Shown: positions 1-8,878, counted from the first letter of the stretch. The stretch is DNA of 64,000 bases from Hyphomicrobium sp. CS1GBMeth3 (GCF_900117455.1 NZ_FPHO01000003.1:1206501-1270500), one strand, 5' to 3'. Notes: generated by a model from the sequence alone, not told the origin. A program made the numbers and translations.

Positions 1-219
1 AAGAAAGTCTGGCATGGCCTCGTCAGGCTTCGGCGCTTCGGTTCCAGCACCTGTGGCACCCAAACGAGCAATCATGCGCTCAACCACATCCGCAAACTCG
101 GGGCTCAGGCGCCGCACGTCGGTGGCGAAGGCCGCAAGCCGATCCGGCAAGAGAGCGTCCATGTTGCGGCAGCGCTCGGTGCATGCTGCAAGCTCGTCGG
201 CGAGTACCTTTTCGGCCAT
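1..219 (-). CDS. Peroxiredoxin-like protein, N-terminal part only (cut by left edge)
   Basis: The reading frame starts with ATG at 219 and is open to base 1, giving 73 residues beginning MAEKVLADELAACTERC. It aligns in register with the N-terminus of the next gene upstream (253-1014): both have a helical lead, an RLAAFA/RLAAYA segment, then an MPDF(I/L) motif that opens the thioredoxin fold. The catalytic region lies outside the window, so peroxidatic competence cannot be judged. The two genes are tandem paralogues on the same strand, 33 bp apart, probably cotranscribed. Confidence 0.7.
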   Translation of the reverse strand, partial: MAEKVLADELAACTERCRNMDALLPDRLAAFATDVRRLSPEFADVVERMIARLGATGAGTEAPKPDEAMPDFL

Positions 220-252
220 GTCACACCAGCCCGCGGCTTGAGTGGAGGCAGT

Positions 253-1014
253 TTAACCGTCGCCGCCCTCGCCGTTAAGAGGGAGCGGCGGGTTCAACGG
301 AGATCCGTTGGCCGCTCGTACTGTCCTCAAGATCTCTTCGATTTCCATGCGCCGCCGAAAATCGGGATCTACGTGGCGGGCGAGAACGCGCTTATCTGGT
401 CCGACGATGAATGTTGCCGGCAACGGGACGAACCAGCCGTCGGCACCCTGATAAGTTTCCAGGTGATGGCCGCGCCCTTGCATCAGCCCCTTGATGCGAT
501 CGCCCAGCCATAGCACCAGCCCCAGGGAGAGCGCATAGCCGTTCTCGACATCGGTCAGGACGTGTAGCTGGTCGAAAGCGGCCGCGCGCAACTTGCCCGC
601 GAACTCCTGCCGATCCGGGATGATGGAGACGACCTCTGTTCCGGTGGCCTCAAGCTCGGCGTGATGCTCGGCGATGGTTCTGAGCTCGATCTTGCAGAAG
701 GGACACCAGTGGCCGCGATTGAAACTGATCACGGCCGGGCCGCGTTTGATTACGTCATCCAGGGCCAGAAGCCGACCGGATTTGCTTGGCAAGATGAAGT
801 CGGGCATCACCTCACCGACCGCCGGAGCCGTGGTACCGATCTCACCCGCCAGAAGTCGGGCGACGAGGGCGTCGTAAGCTTCGGCGAATGGGAAGCTGAG
901 CTCGCGCAGCTTCTCGGCGTAGGCGGCAAGCCGCTCGTTGAGCGGCGCCTCCATCACGCAGATGTCCTCAAAGGTCTCAGCGAGGGTTCTTGCTTGTTTC
1001 AAGTCTATCCCCAA
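253..1014 (-). CDS. Peroxiredoxin-like (AhpC/TSA superfamily) protein
   Basis: 253 residues. An N-terminal helical lead of about 65 residues is followed by a thioredoxin fold starting at MPDFILPSKSG. The active-site segment is NRGHWCPFC, a CxxC-type site as in the peroxiredoxin-like AhpC/TSA group rather than the classic PxxxTxxC. A late cis-Pro segment (LPATFIVGPDKRVL) and the terminal VDPDFRRRMEIEEIL fit the same fold. It probably reduces peroxides or disulfides in the cytoplasm, since no signal peptide is seen. The start used is TTG at 1014, because the neighbouring paralogue conserves the residues between it and the first ATG. The physiological electron donor cannot be told from the sequence. 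Confidence 0.75.
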   Translation of the reverse strand: MGIDLKQARTLAETFEDICVMEAPLNERLAAYAEKLRELSFPFAEAYDALVARLLAGEIGTTAPAVGEVMPDFILPSKSGRLLALDDVIKRGPAVISFNRGHWCPFCKIELRTIAEHHAELEATGTEVVSIIPDRQEFAGKLRAAAFDQLHVLTDVENGYALSLGLVLWLGDRIKGLMQGRGHHLETYQGADGWFVPLPATFIVGPDKRVLARHVDPDFRRRMEIEEILRTVRAANGSPLNPPLPLNGEGGDG

Positions 1015-1040
1015 CGTTCGCCGCCCCGGCGAGGGGAGGT

Positions 1041-1342
1041 CTATTGTTCTCGTCGACGCAGCGCGCCGGGCAAGCTGCAGTCCGTGCCGAGAGCATAATC
1101 GAGCGAGAACCGGCCGGCACCGTATTTCATTAGGTAGAGCAGAGTCACAGCCCAGACGCCATGCGTGTCAAAGGCATTGGGGAAGACAAAGATCTCGATG
1201 ACCAGCGTCATTAGGAGAAGAACCGTCGCCGCAAAGCGGGTCAGAAAGCCCGACCAGAGTAGCAGCGGCATAGTAAGCTCGGTCGCGGTCGCCAGGCGCC
1301 GGCGAGGGCTGCGGCCGAAACAGTCTTAACGGCAGAGGACAT
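1041..1342 (-). pseudogene. DoxX C-terminal remnant with the head of a possible BufA1 (DUF2282) gene
   Basis: A frame that opens only after a TAA near 1321 encodes a DoxX-like C-terminal half: LATATELTMPLLLWSGF, then TRFAATVLLLMTLVIEIFVF, then a THGVWAVTLLYLMKYG helix and SLDYALG. The N-terminal half of DoxX is missing. In another frame just upstream, ATG at 1342 with a GGGAGA SD site starts MSSAVKTVSAAALAGAW, which resembles the signal peptide of DUF2282/BufA1 proteins, and then runs into unrelated sequence. Bufferin operons usually run bufA1-bufB-bufC-doxX, so one deletion joining the head of the first gene to the tail of the last would explain this. The DoxX tail is clear; the BufA1 head is only suggestive. 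Confidence 0.5.
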
Positions 1343-1773
1343 AAGTGATCTCCCGAATGAGGAACGGGGTGCGAGCCCGGATGAACAGAGGGATGTACGC
1401 GGGCGCAATCGTTGGATTTCGCCCTGGTGTTGATCATGCTCGGGAAATCGGGGGAGGTGAAATGCCGGTTCGGTCTCGTTTCTATAGCGCCCAGCTATGA
1501 GACCAATCCCAGTCGGATGAGGCGCGAGAGGCGCATGGCAACCTCCCCCGGCTGTGCTTCCTGCGAACGAAGAGTGCTGGGTTCAGTTATTCAGGCCGTT
1601 GCGGCGCGAACTGGGCCACGCGGCCCGTCCGCAACCAAAGCTGAAAGCTGACATTGCGAATGGTGGCGATAGAAATCGCGGGCCTAATTGGTTGCGCCAG
1701 CGCCACGGCCTCGGGGACCTAGTTCATGTGCCACCCATGGCTCACAATAATCGATTCACCCCCAAGCGCGACT
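1343..1773. other. Intergenic stretch without a recognisable gene
   Basis: About 430 bp between two gene remnants. Only short, unconvincing frames are present on either strand, without a good SD site or recognisable domain. It is probably decayed sequence, in keeping with the truncated genes on both sides. Confidence 0.4.
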
Positions 1774-1866
1774 CTACCTCCAGCCCCCACCCACATAGCG
1801 CCTCGCAATGGCGAAGCCGATGCCACTGGCCGCGCCCGTGACCGGTGCGACTTTGCCGTTGAGCAT
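1774..1866 (-). pseudogene. Short-chain dehydrogenase N-terminal remnant
   Basis: ATG at 1866 starts MLNGKVAPVTGAASGIGFAI and stops at a TAG after only 30 residues. The TGxxxGIG cofactor-binding motif of the SDR Rossmann fold is intact (TGAASGIG), but the other roughly 220 residues of an SDR, including the YxxxK catalytic pair, are absent. I read it as a truncated gene. It lies immediately downstream of the cyclic-nucleotide-binding protein gene and on the same strand. Confidence 0.6.
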
Positions 1867-1904
1867 CAGGGCTGCAGCTCCGGAATTGATCGCGCAGGCA
1901 CCGA

Positions 1905-2957
1905 TCAGGCGGCGGTAAAGCGGTACGTGCAGTCGTACCGGCCAGCGTCACCAAGCTCCTTGAGGTCAGTTGCCACCTTGCACTTGACGCCCGACTCCTC
2001 GGCGATCCCCTCGAAAAAAGGCGTGAGCTCTGGCCAGGTCAGGTGCTGCTCGATGTCGAGCCTCTTAGCGATCCGGTCATAACGCGAGACACCAAAAACG
2101 TGGACCACAGTGTCCTCCGGCAGGTACTCGAGGACATGAAAATTGTACTCTGGCGACGCCGAATGCACCGCAGTGATGAACACGACGGCTAGGGCGCGGC
2201 AATCGTTGGGAAGAGCGATTCCGGTCTCGATCGCTTCCCGCGTCTTGAGCCGGCCCAGCTCGCGGAAAACGCGCCTGGAAAGCTTGTCAACCTCACCCCA
2301 GCCGAACTGCTCACCGACATTCTTCAGCATCAGTCCATAGAACGCCGCAGTAACGTTCGATAGCCGAAGGGTCATCTCCTCGGCGCTGGCGGGAAACGAC
2401 TTGTCCAAGAGATAGGCCTTGATCTCCTCATCAGGATACGCGTCCTCGGAGCGGAGGGTCTGCATCTCACTGTAGATCTTGCGTCCTGTGATGGACATCA
2501 CGGCGGCGCTGAACTCATGGACACGCGATGTGAGACGCCGGATTGTGCCGGCCTGCTGGCGCAGCACGGCCTGTGCGACTGAGGGCTCGGTGCTTAGAAG
2601 CTCACGAAAAACTGCGGCTGGAAGCGCCGCGACCAGGCAATCTGTTTGCGCCTCGACGCTGGCTGATCTCGGACCCCGATCGATCGCCGCAAGCTCGCCG
2701 AACGTGTCTCCTGGTGTCAAATCGCGAAAGCTCACCACGTGACCGGCTTGCGAGTAGAGAAGGACGCGCGCACGCCCTTCAACGACGAAAAAAACGTCGT
2801 CTGACTCCTTGAGGTATTCGACTATCACCTGCTTAGGATCGTAGGTTCGCCAGGAGCAACGGCCTTCAATTGATCGCAGGGTAGGTGCCGGAAGACTTGC
2901 AAAGATGGCAATCCCTGAAAGGGATCGGTCCGACTGTCTGGATTCCGAGGCTGCCAT
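1905..2957 (-). CDS. Cyclic-nucleotide-binding protein with a non-HTH C-terminal domain
   Basis: 350 residues. Residues about 15-130 form a CRP/Fnr-type cyclic-nucleotide-binding domain. The phosphate-binding cassette is well kept: GDTFGELAAIDRGPRSASV (83-101), with the FGEL glutamate for the ribose and the R-S-A element for the cyclic phosphate. A helix like the CRP dimer helix follows (about 125-150). No winged-helix DNA-binding domain follows; instead about 200 residues resemble, weakly, the L-2-amino-thiazoline-4-carboxylate hydrolase-like family (FYGLMLKNVGEQFGWGE, and a terminal DCTYRF). It is therefore probably an effector or enzyme controlled by cAMP/cGMP, not a transcription factor. 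It follows the patatin gene on the same strand, and a nucleotide cyclase gene is nearby at 7522-8637. Confidence 0.7.
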   Translation of the reverse strand: MAASESRQSDRSLSGIAIFASLPAPTLRSIEGRCSWRTYDPKQVIVEYLKESDDVFFVVEGRARVLLYSQAGHVVSFRDLTPGDTFGELAAIDRGPRSASVEAQTDCLVAALPAAVFRELLSTEPSVAQAVLRQQAGTIRRLTSRVHEFSAAVMSITGRKIYSEMQTLRSEDAYPDEEIKAYLLDKSFPASAEEMTLRLSNVTAAFYGLMLKNVGEQFGWGEVDKLSRRVFRELGRLKTREAIETGIALPNDCRALAVVFITAVHSASPEYNFHVLEYLPEDTVVHVFGVSRYDRIAKRLDIEQHLTWPELTPFFEGIAEESGVKCKVATDLKELGDAGRYDCTYRFTAA

Positions 2958-3048
2958 GACTGGCCCCCATCGAATATCTCCGTGCTAATTTTTATCCTAT
3001 GTCGGGGCGACGCGCACCACTTGTCTGAAGAATAACGCAAAAAAATTC

Positions 3049-4080
3049 TCAAAGAAAGCGCTCTTCTATGGACACAGACGACTGCCTCCCAAGCTTATCA
3101 AAGTGCTGTCTCAGAAACGCATCGCCGCGGCTGCGCCCAAGCTCGAAAAGCCAGCTTAAAAAATCCCACTCGACGTTGAGCTTGCTGGACACGCCAAGAC
3201 GCCGCATCTCGTCTTCAGAGTCGACGCAGTGGATGAACATCTTCTTGAGGCGCCCGTCGTCATCGAAACCCTCGTCAACGAGCCTGGTGACGAAGGCGAT
3301 CGCCCGCATCTCGCGCAGCAGACTGGAATTGAAGCTCAGCGTATTTATGCGATCGAGAATCGCTTGAGCGCTGCGCGGGACCTCATCGATCGTAATTGGA
3401 TTGATCATCACGATGACAACGTCGCGCGACTCGCAATTGTAAATGAGGGGAAAGATCGGCGGGTTCCCCATGAACCCTCCGTCCCAATAATGCTCTCCGT
3501 CGATTTCGACCGCTTGGAATACCGACGGCAAGCAGGCGGATGCCAACACGGCGTCGGCCGAAAGCTCGTTGCGCTCAAAAATCCGCAGACGGTTTGTCTT
3601 CAAGTTGGTGGCACATATGAAAAGCTTCACGGAGCGAGACTGGCGCAAGGCCTCGAAATCGATCAGCTCATTCAGGATGTTCCGGAGAGGATGATAGTTC
3701 GTCGGATTCCACTGGTAAGGAGACAACATGCGCGAGAGCGCGTCCATGATGTTCCAGGCCAGTGAAAAGTCCATGCTGCCCGGATGAGCAAGCCGATCGA
3801 GCCAGGATGGCTGCATGAGAGAGAACGCCCCAGTCATCGATACGGCTTCCCAGAAACGGCGGAGCGCGGCGCGCGCTTCCCTATTGCCGCCGCGAACCAG
3901 CCCCGAGGCCATCACCGCCGCGTTCATCGCTCCCGCGCTGGTGCCCACAATGCCCTCAACCATAATCCGCTCATCCTCGAGCAGGCGGTCTAGCACCCCC
4001 CAGGCGAATGCCCCGTGAGACCCACCGCCCTGAAGCGCAAGGTTGACGAGTCGTTTATCGGAGGGTGAGCAATCTTCCAT
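3049..4080 (-). CDS. Patatin-like phospholipase (RssA/NTE family)
   Basis: 343 residues. The patatin catalytic set is complete: oxyanion-hole loop GGGSHGAF (18-25), nucleophile Ser48 in GTSAG, and the dyad aspartate Asp200 in DGGFMGNPP. It should hydrolyse acyl esters of phospholipids or lysophospholipids. No signal peptide or transmembrane helix is seen, so it is cytoplasmic or membrane-peripheral. The next gene on the same strand (2957-1905) carries a cyclic-nucleotide-binding domain. In eukaryotic neuropathy target esterase and some bacterial homologues the two modules sit in one chain, so the pair may act together here; that link is inference. Confidence 0.88.
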   Translation of the reverse strand: MEDCSPSDKRLVNLALQGGGSHGAFAWGVLDRLLEDERIMVEGIVGTSAGAMNAAVMASGLVRGGNREARAALRRFWEAVSMTGAFSLMQPSWLDRLAHPGSMDFSLAWNIMDALSRMLSPYQWNPTNYHPLRNILNELIDFEALRQSRSVKLFICATNLKTNRLRIFERNELSADAVLASACLPSVFQAVEIDGEHYWDGGFMGNPPIFPLIYNCESRDVVIVMINPITIDEVPRSAQAILDRINTLSFNSSLLREMRAIAFVTRLVDEGFDDDGRLKKMFIHCVDSEDEMRRLGVSSKLNVEWDFLSWLFELGRSRGDAFLRQHFDKLGRQSSVSIEERFL

Positions 4081-4507
4081 GGCCTATAAGCAGTTACCAT
4101 ATAACTCCAAAGAGCCAGCCGACCCGAGCAGCGGCGGCGCCAAGTCGAAAACGAAAAACATTTGTTACGCATGGTGGCAACTGTTATTCAAATAAGAAAA
4201 AGCGGTGGTTGCTTTCGGATTAGCGGTCACGATCTCGGCTTGCGGACGCGATGCGCGCTGACGGGATATCGCTAAGTTTGTCACGCTATACAATTGCGTG
4301 AAAAGCGAGCGGATCGAAGTCATGAAACAGTGGCTGGACAATTGTCGATTGAGGCCGCTTATCCCCGAAATGGGATCAAATCCGCGCCACCTTTTGCAGG
4401 CTGGAACGCGTGGCAGACTCGAGGAATGAGTTATCATATCCGTGCCATGTCAATGTGAGGCCCTGAAGCTTTGTCGTGATTGAGATTGCGTTCGTTGGAG
4501 TGGCGCA
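4081..4507. other. Divergent promoter region between patatin and histidine kinase genes
   Basis: 427 bp between the patatin gene (minus) and the sensor kinase gene (plus). The base composition is more AT-rich than the flanks. Promoters for both units should lie here, but I could not fix a convincing -35/-10 pair or palindrome. A 90-codon minus-strand frame at 4165-4437 lacks an SD site and any recognisable domain, so I do not call it a gene. Confidence 0.4.
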
Positions 4508-7132
4508 ATGTCAGGCCAGAGTGAGAGTACGGGAATATTCGCAGCGCTTGGTCTGGGTAAGCGTAAAACGGTTACGGACGGACCCGGCGGCTCCATGGCA
4601 GACATAGGCGTACCGCATGCCCGTCTGCAACACATGCTCTCCGCCAGCCCTGCTGTGATTTATACCACGCGCGCCACAGGGGATTGCGCGTGTACCTTCG
4701 TCAGCGACAATCTTCGCACCGTGATCGGATACTCACCCGACGAAATGACGAGGGATCCGAAGCACTGGCCCGCCAATCTCCATCCGCAGGACGCTGGCCA
4801 AGTCTTCGACAAGGTAGCGGCGTTGATCGAGCGCGGGGGTGGTTCCGTCGACTACCGTTTCCGCCACAAGGACGGGCATTACATCTGGATCCAAGACAGC
4901 TTCAGAGTCACGTACGACGAGACCGGAAACCCGCTGGAGCTGGTCGGAGCCTGGACAGACATATCCGAGCGCAAGATGGCGCAGGATCTGCTTCAGAAGT
5001 CCTACGCCGAGATGGAAAAGCGTGTCGAGGAGCGGACGGAAGAGCTCAAGGATCGCCAGCAGCGGCTGGCCCATGTGCTCACCGTCAGCCCCGCGATCAC
5101 ATATGTCACCAAGGCGACCGGGGATTTTGCGTGCACATTTGCAAGCGCAAGCTCGCAACAGATCATGGGATATCAGCCGGAGGAAATGCTCGCCGAGCCA
5201 AACTTCTGGATGAGCCACTTGCACCCTCAGGATGCGCCACGGGTGCTGACTGAGTTCGCCCGTCTCGTTTCGCAGGGCGGCGGAAACCTGGAGTATCGAT
5301 TTCTGCACAAAGGGGGCTACTATCGATGGTTCCAGGATACGTTCCAGGTACTCAGAGGCGAAGACGGCAACCCATCTGAGATCGTGGGCTCATGGGCGGA
5401 CATTACCCATCGCAAGCTCGCCGAGGCCGTTCACGAGCTCTATGCGGCGAGCCTGGAGCGAAGCTCCCCGATGCCGCTCAAGAAGCTCGACAGCATCCTC
5501 GAGTCGGGACGAGAAGTGCTCCGCCTTGACAGGCTGAGCATCCTGCGTGCCTGTCCGCAACAACAGTGGCTCCAGGCCACGGCCGCCACCGGAACGGAGG
5601 AGCCGCTGGAGGAAATCCGCGTTCCCATAGGACCGGAAGGTGGCGGCCTGGCACAGGCCTACCTGACCAAGGAAACGATCGTTAGCGACGGATCCACACC
5701 CATTCCCGAATTGCTGCGCCTGAAGCCACCTTACGATCAAATAAAGTCGCTTCGCTCCAGCGTTTTCGCCATTGTGCCGCTCATTGTGCAAGGTCAGGCG
5801 GTCGGGGTTCTGGCGGCTGACCGAACGAGCAACCGAGTGCCCTTCGAGGCGTCCACGTTGGAATCCTTGAGGGGGTTGGCCACCCAGGCCGCGATAGCGC
5901 TGGAGCACGCCCGGCTGTACGCGGCTGCCCAACCGGTTATCAGCCGCTCGCTCCACCTTTCTGAGGTCTATCCCGCATTCGCGCGAGCTGTGAAAGCGCT
6001 ACTTCCCTACGATCGGATCGGCGTTGTCGTGCCCCAAGGCTCCTCTCTGGTCATGGCTTTGTCGGTTGCCGAGCCGCCGCTTGCCAGCTGGCAAGGACAA
6101 GTCTGGGAGAACATCGAAGGCACTGCGGTGGAATGGGTGTTGGAGAACGCCCGACCACTTGTCGTGAAGGACCTCTCCGCGCAACAGAGCTTCGCCGATT
6201 CTGCGTTCGTTGCCGCAGAAGGCATTCGATCAAGCCTCTTGATGCCCCTGCAGGCTGGCGGCGTGACGGTCGGAGTGTTCTTCTTGGACAGCCTGACTTT
6301 GGGTGCCTACACGGAGGAGGATGTTGCGCTTGTCGATCCCGTGGCCCAACAGCTCGCTCTTGCCATCGACAACACGCGGCTGTTCCAGGATATCGAGGAG
6401 AAAGGCCGCCAGCTCGAGCTCGCGAACAAGCACAAGTCGCAGTTCCTCGCCAACATGAGCCACGAGCTCAGAACGCCTATGAACGCGATCCTCGGTTATT
6501 CCGAGCTCATCCTGGATAACCTCTACGGTGACGTTCCAGAAAAGGTCCGAGAGGTCCTGCTTCGGATCGACAAGAACGGACGCCATCTCCTCGGACTGAT
6601 CAACGATGTCCTTGACCTGTCCAAGATCGAGGCTGGCTCGATCAAGCTGTCCTGTTCCGATTTCTCAATAAATGAGGCGGTCCAGGCCGCCGTGTCAGCC
6701 GTCGGTTCGCTCGCGATGGAAAAGAAGCTAGAGCTCAAGACAGAGGTGCCGTCGACGCTTCCTAAAGCCCGAGGCGATGAGCGGCGCACCACTCAGGTGC
6801 TGCTCAATCTGCTTGGAAATGCCATCAAGTTCACTGATGGGGGAGAAGTTCGTCTAAAAGTCTCGGTTGCGGATGACATGTTCCATTTTTCCGTCGCAGA
6901 TACTGGACCTGGGATCGCGCCTGAGGAGCAAAAAAAAATCTTCGAGGAGTTCCATCAGGCTGACAACGCACGTGTCTCAAAAAAGGGCGGAACCGGACTT
7001 GGCCTGGCAATCTCCAGACGCATCGTCGAGCTGCAAGGTGGGTGCATCTGGGTCGACTCGACGCCGGGCAAGGGCTCCACATTTTTGTTCACATTGCCAG
7101 TCCATGTCGAGCCACGCAGGGAGGCGACATGA
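4508..7132 (+). CDS. PAS-PAS-GAF-GAF sensor histidine kinase
   Basis: 874 residues, soluble, without transmembrane segments. Order: PAS with PAC tail (about 35-158, ending WTDISERK), a short coiled coil (about 160-185), a second closely similar PAS-PAC (about 187-300, ending WADITHRK), two GAF domains (about 320-470 and 480-630), HisKA with phospho-acceptor His652 in NMSHELRTPMNAILGY, and a HATPase_c domain with N, G1 (DTGPGIAPEE) and G2 (GTGLGLAI) boxes. The two PAS domains look like a recent internal duplication (both keep HPQDA, YRF and WIQD/WFQD elements). It starts at ATG 4508 with GGAG 8 nt upstream. Its stop overlaps the start of the response regulator at 7129 by 4 nt, indicating a matched pair. 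Confidence 0.9.
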   Translation: MSGQSESTGIFAALGLGKRKTVTDGPGGSMADIGVPHARLQHMLSASPAVIYTTRATGDCACTFVSDNLRTVIGYSPDEMTRDPKHWPANLHPQDAGQVFDKVAALIERGGGSVDYRFRHKDGHYIWIQDSFRVTYDETGNPLELVGAWTDISERKMAQDLLQKSYAEMEKRVEERTEELKDRQQRLAHVLTVSPAITYVTKATGDFACTFASASSQQIMGYQPEEMLAEPNFWMSHLHPQDAPRVLTEFARLVSQGGGNLEYRFLHKGGYYRWFQDTFQVLRGEDGNPSEIVGSWADITHRKLAEAVHELYAASLERSSPMPLKKLDSILESGREVLRLDRLSILRACPQQQWLQATAATGTEEPLEEIRVPIGPEGGGLAQAYLTKETIVSDGSTPIPELLRLKPPYDQIKSLRSSVFAIVPLIVQGQAVGVLAADRTSNRVPFEASTLESLRGLATQAAIALEHARLYAAAQPVISRSLHLSEVYPAFARAVKALLPYDRIGVVVPQGSSLVMALSVAEPPLASWQGQVWENIEGTAVEWVLENARPLVVKDLSAQQSFADSAFVAAEGIRSSLLMPLQAGGVTVGVFFLDSLTLGAYTEEDVALVDPVAQQLALAIDNTRLFQDIEEKGRQLELANKHKSQFLANMSHELRTPMNAILGYSELILDNLYGDVPEKVREVLLRIDKNGRHLLGLINDVLDLSKIEAGSIKLSCSDFSINEAVQAAVSAVGSLAMEKKLELKTEVPSTLPKARGDERRTTQVLLNLLGNAIKFTDGGEVRLKVSVADDMFHFSVADTGPGIAPEEQKKIFEEFHQADNARVSKKGGTGLGLAISRRIVELQGGCIWVDSTPGKGSTFLFTLPVHVEPRREAT

Positions 7133-7494
7133 GCAGGCGCATCCTCATCGTGGAGGATCATGAGGACAACCGGCGCATCTTGCGCGACCTCCTCACAAGC
7201 GCGGGCTTCGAGCTCATCGAGGCGGTGAATGGAATCGAGGGCGTCGCAGCGGCCGACGAGCACCGTCCGGACCTCATTCTCATGGATATTCAGCTGCCGA
7301 TCATCGACGGATACGAGGCGGCGCGGCGGATCAAGGCAATTCAGGAGCTCCGCCCTATCCCAATCATCGCCGTCACGTCATTTGCGCTCAGTGGCGACGA
7401 TACAATGGCGTATGAGGCAGGCTGCGTTGCCTACATCACAAAGCCGTTCAGCCCGCGCAGTCTCCTGGCGACGATCCAGAAGCATCTTTCCTGA
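7129..7494 (+). CDS. Single-domain (CheY/DivK-like) response regulator
   Basis: 121 residues, receiver domain only. The acidic pair is in IVEDHEDN, the phospho-acceptor Asp in LILMDIQLP, the conserved Thr/Ser in AVTSFA and the Lys in ITKPF. There is no output domain, so it must act through protein contact or phosphotransfer. Start ATG 7129 overlaps the kinase stop (ATGA) and has GGGAGG upstream. It is probably the direct partner of the kinase at 4508-7132, perhaps passing the signal on to the receiver-cyclase that follows. Confidence 0.9.
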   Translation: MSRRILIVEDHEDNRRILRDLLTSAGFELIEAVNGIEGVAAADEHRPDLILMDIQLPIIDGYEAARRIKAIQELRPIPIIAVTSFALSGDDTMAYEAGCVAYITKPFSPRSLLATIQKHLS

Positions 7495-7521
7495 CCCGAT
7501 ATTCGCAGGGAGGACTGACAT

Positions 7522-8637
7522 GTGAGCCCGCCCGCACGCATCCTCATCGCCGACGATAATCCGGACAATCTCGAGATTTTCCGAACACGTCTTGCCGCTC
7601 ACGGCTACGAGGTCGTAACTGCCACGGACGGAGAGCAGGCGCTCGAGATAGCACGGGAAACACATCCGGACTTGGTCCTTCTCGACGTGATGATGCCGAA
7701 GATGGATGGCGTCGATGTATGCCGGCATCTTAGATCTGACACTGCTCTTCCATTCATGCCGATCATCATGTTGACGGCAAAATCAGCCACACAGGATGTC
7801 GTCGCCGCCCTCGATGCCGGAGCCGACGAATACCTGACAAAGCCCGTGGATCACGGAGCACTGGTGGCCCGAGTAAAGTCGATGCTACGCATCAAGGGGC
7901 TGACCGACACTGTGCGCGAGCAGAGTGCCAAGCTCGCCGAATGGAACGCGACGCTTGAGCGCCGGGTCGAGGAGCAGCTACGTCAACTCGAGACGTTTTC
8001 CCAGCTGAAGCGATTCTTCTCGCCGCAGCTCGCCGACGCGATTCTGGCCGGCGGAGCCGCTGATCCGCTCGCCACCCACCGGCGCGAGGTCGTCGTGGTG
8101 TTTCTCGACTTGCGCGGATTCACTGCTTTTGCAGAGAGCGCGGAGCCCGAGGAGGTTATGAGCGTCCTGCGCGAATATCACGCTGCCATGGGCAAGCTGA
8201 TCCACGAATATGAGGGGACGCTCGAGCGGTTCACCGGAGACGGCATGATGATCTTCTTCAATGATCCGGTCGTCATTCCCAATCCAACAGAGCGAGCCAT
8301 TCGCATGGCCTTGGCCATGCGGGAGCGTGTGGTCAGCCTCACCGAGTCATGGCGCAAGCATGAGCATGATCTCGCGCTCGGCATAGGGATTGCCAAGGGC
8401 TACGCTACTATCGGCGCCATCGGTTTCGAGGACCGCATGGACTATGGCGCGATCGGCACGGTGACCAATCTTGCCGCCCGCCTCTGCGGCGAAGCCAAGG
8501 GCGGACAAATCTTGACCAGCCGCAAAACTCTAAGCGATGTCGAGCACCTGGTCGACGCCGAACCCGTGGGCGAACTGCATCTCAAGGGTTTTGCGAGGCC
8601 TGTGACAGCATTCAATATTAATGCCGTGAAAGGTTGA
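7522..8637 (+). CDS. Response regulator with class III nucleotide cyclase output
   Basis: 371 residues, GTG start at 7522 preceded by GGGAGG. Residues 5-120 are a receiver domain (ADDNPDN acidic pair, Asp in LVLLDVMMP, Lys in LTKPVD). A coiled coil (about 130-165) leads to a class III adenylate/guanylate cyclase domain (about 185-340). Metal-binding aspartates are in VFLDLRGFT and FTGDGMMIFF, and the transition-state Asn/Arg pair in TNLAARL. The usual purine-selecting lysine before GDG is arginine (ERFTGDG), so cAMP versus cGMP cannot be settled by eye. As the last gene of the kinase-regulator unit it would make a cyclic nucleotide under phosphorelay control. A protein with an intact cyclic-nucleotide pocket is encoded 5 kb away. 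Confidence 0.88.
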   Translation: MSPPARILIADDNPDNLEIFRTRLAAHGYEVVTATDGEQALEIARETHPDLVLLDVMMPKMDGVDVCRHLRSDTALPFMPIIMLTAKSATQDVVAALDAGADEYLTKPVDHGALVARVKSMLRIKGLTDTVREQSAKLAEWNATLERRVEEQLRQLETFSQLKRFFSPQLADAILAGGAADPLATHRREVVVVFLDLRGFTAFAESAEPEEVMSVLREYHAAMGKLIHEYEGTLERFTGDGMMIFFNDPVVIPNPTERAIRMALAMRERVVSLTESWRKHEHDLALGIGIAKGYATIGAIGFEDRMDYGAIGTVTNLAARLCGEAKGGQILTSRKTLSDVEHLVDAEPVGELHLKGFARPVTAFNINAVKG

Positions 8638-8878
8638 GAGTGCCTTCTGCATTACCAGAGATGATTGCTCGTGCCTCATCGCTCGTGGACCACCGTGCTG
8701 CGTACGCTATGCGCTGCCCACCGGCATAGCCGCAGCCGGGAAAGTCTGTGCTTGCGACACGCACTCTGATGTCCACTTCCTCAGCTTCTCAAGAGATGCG
8801 AGCGCTGCTGCGATCAGCGTGGATTGCAGGGACTGCCGGGGCATTAATTTAATATTCTGCCTGAGTTGCATCGTCTGT

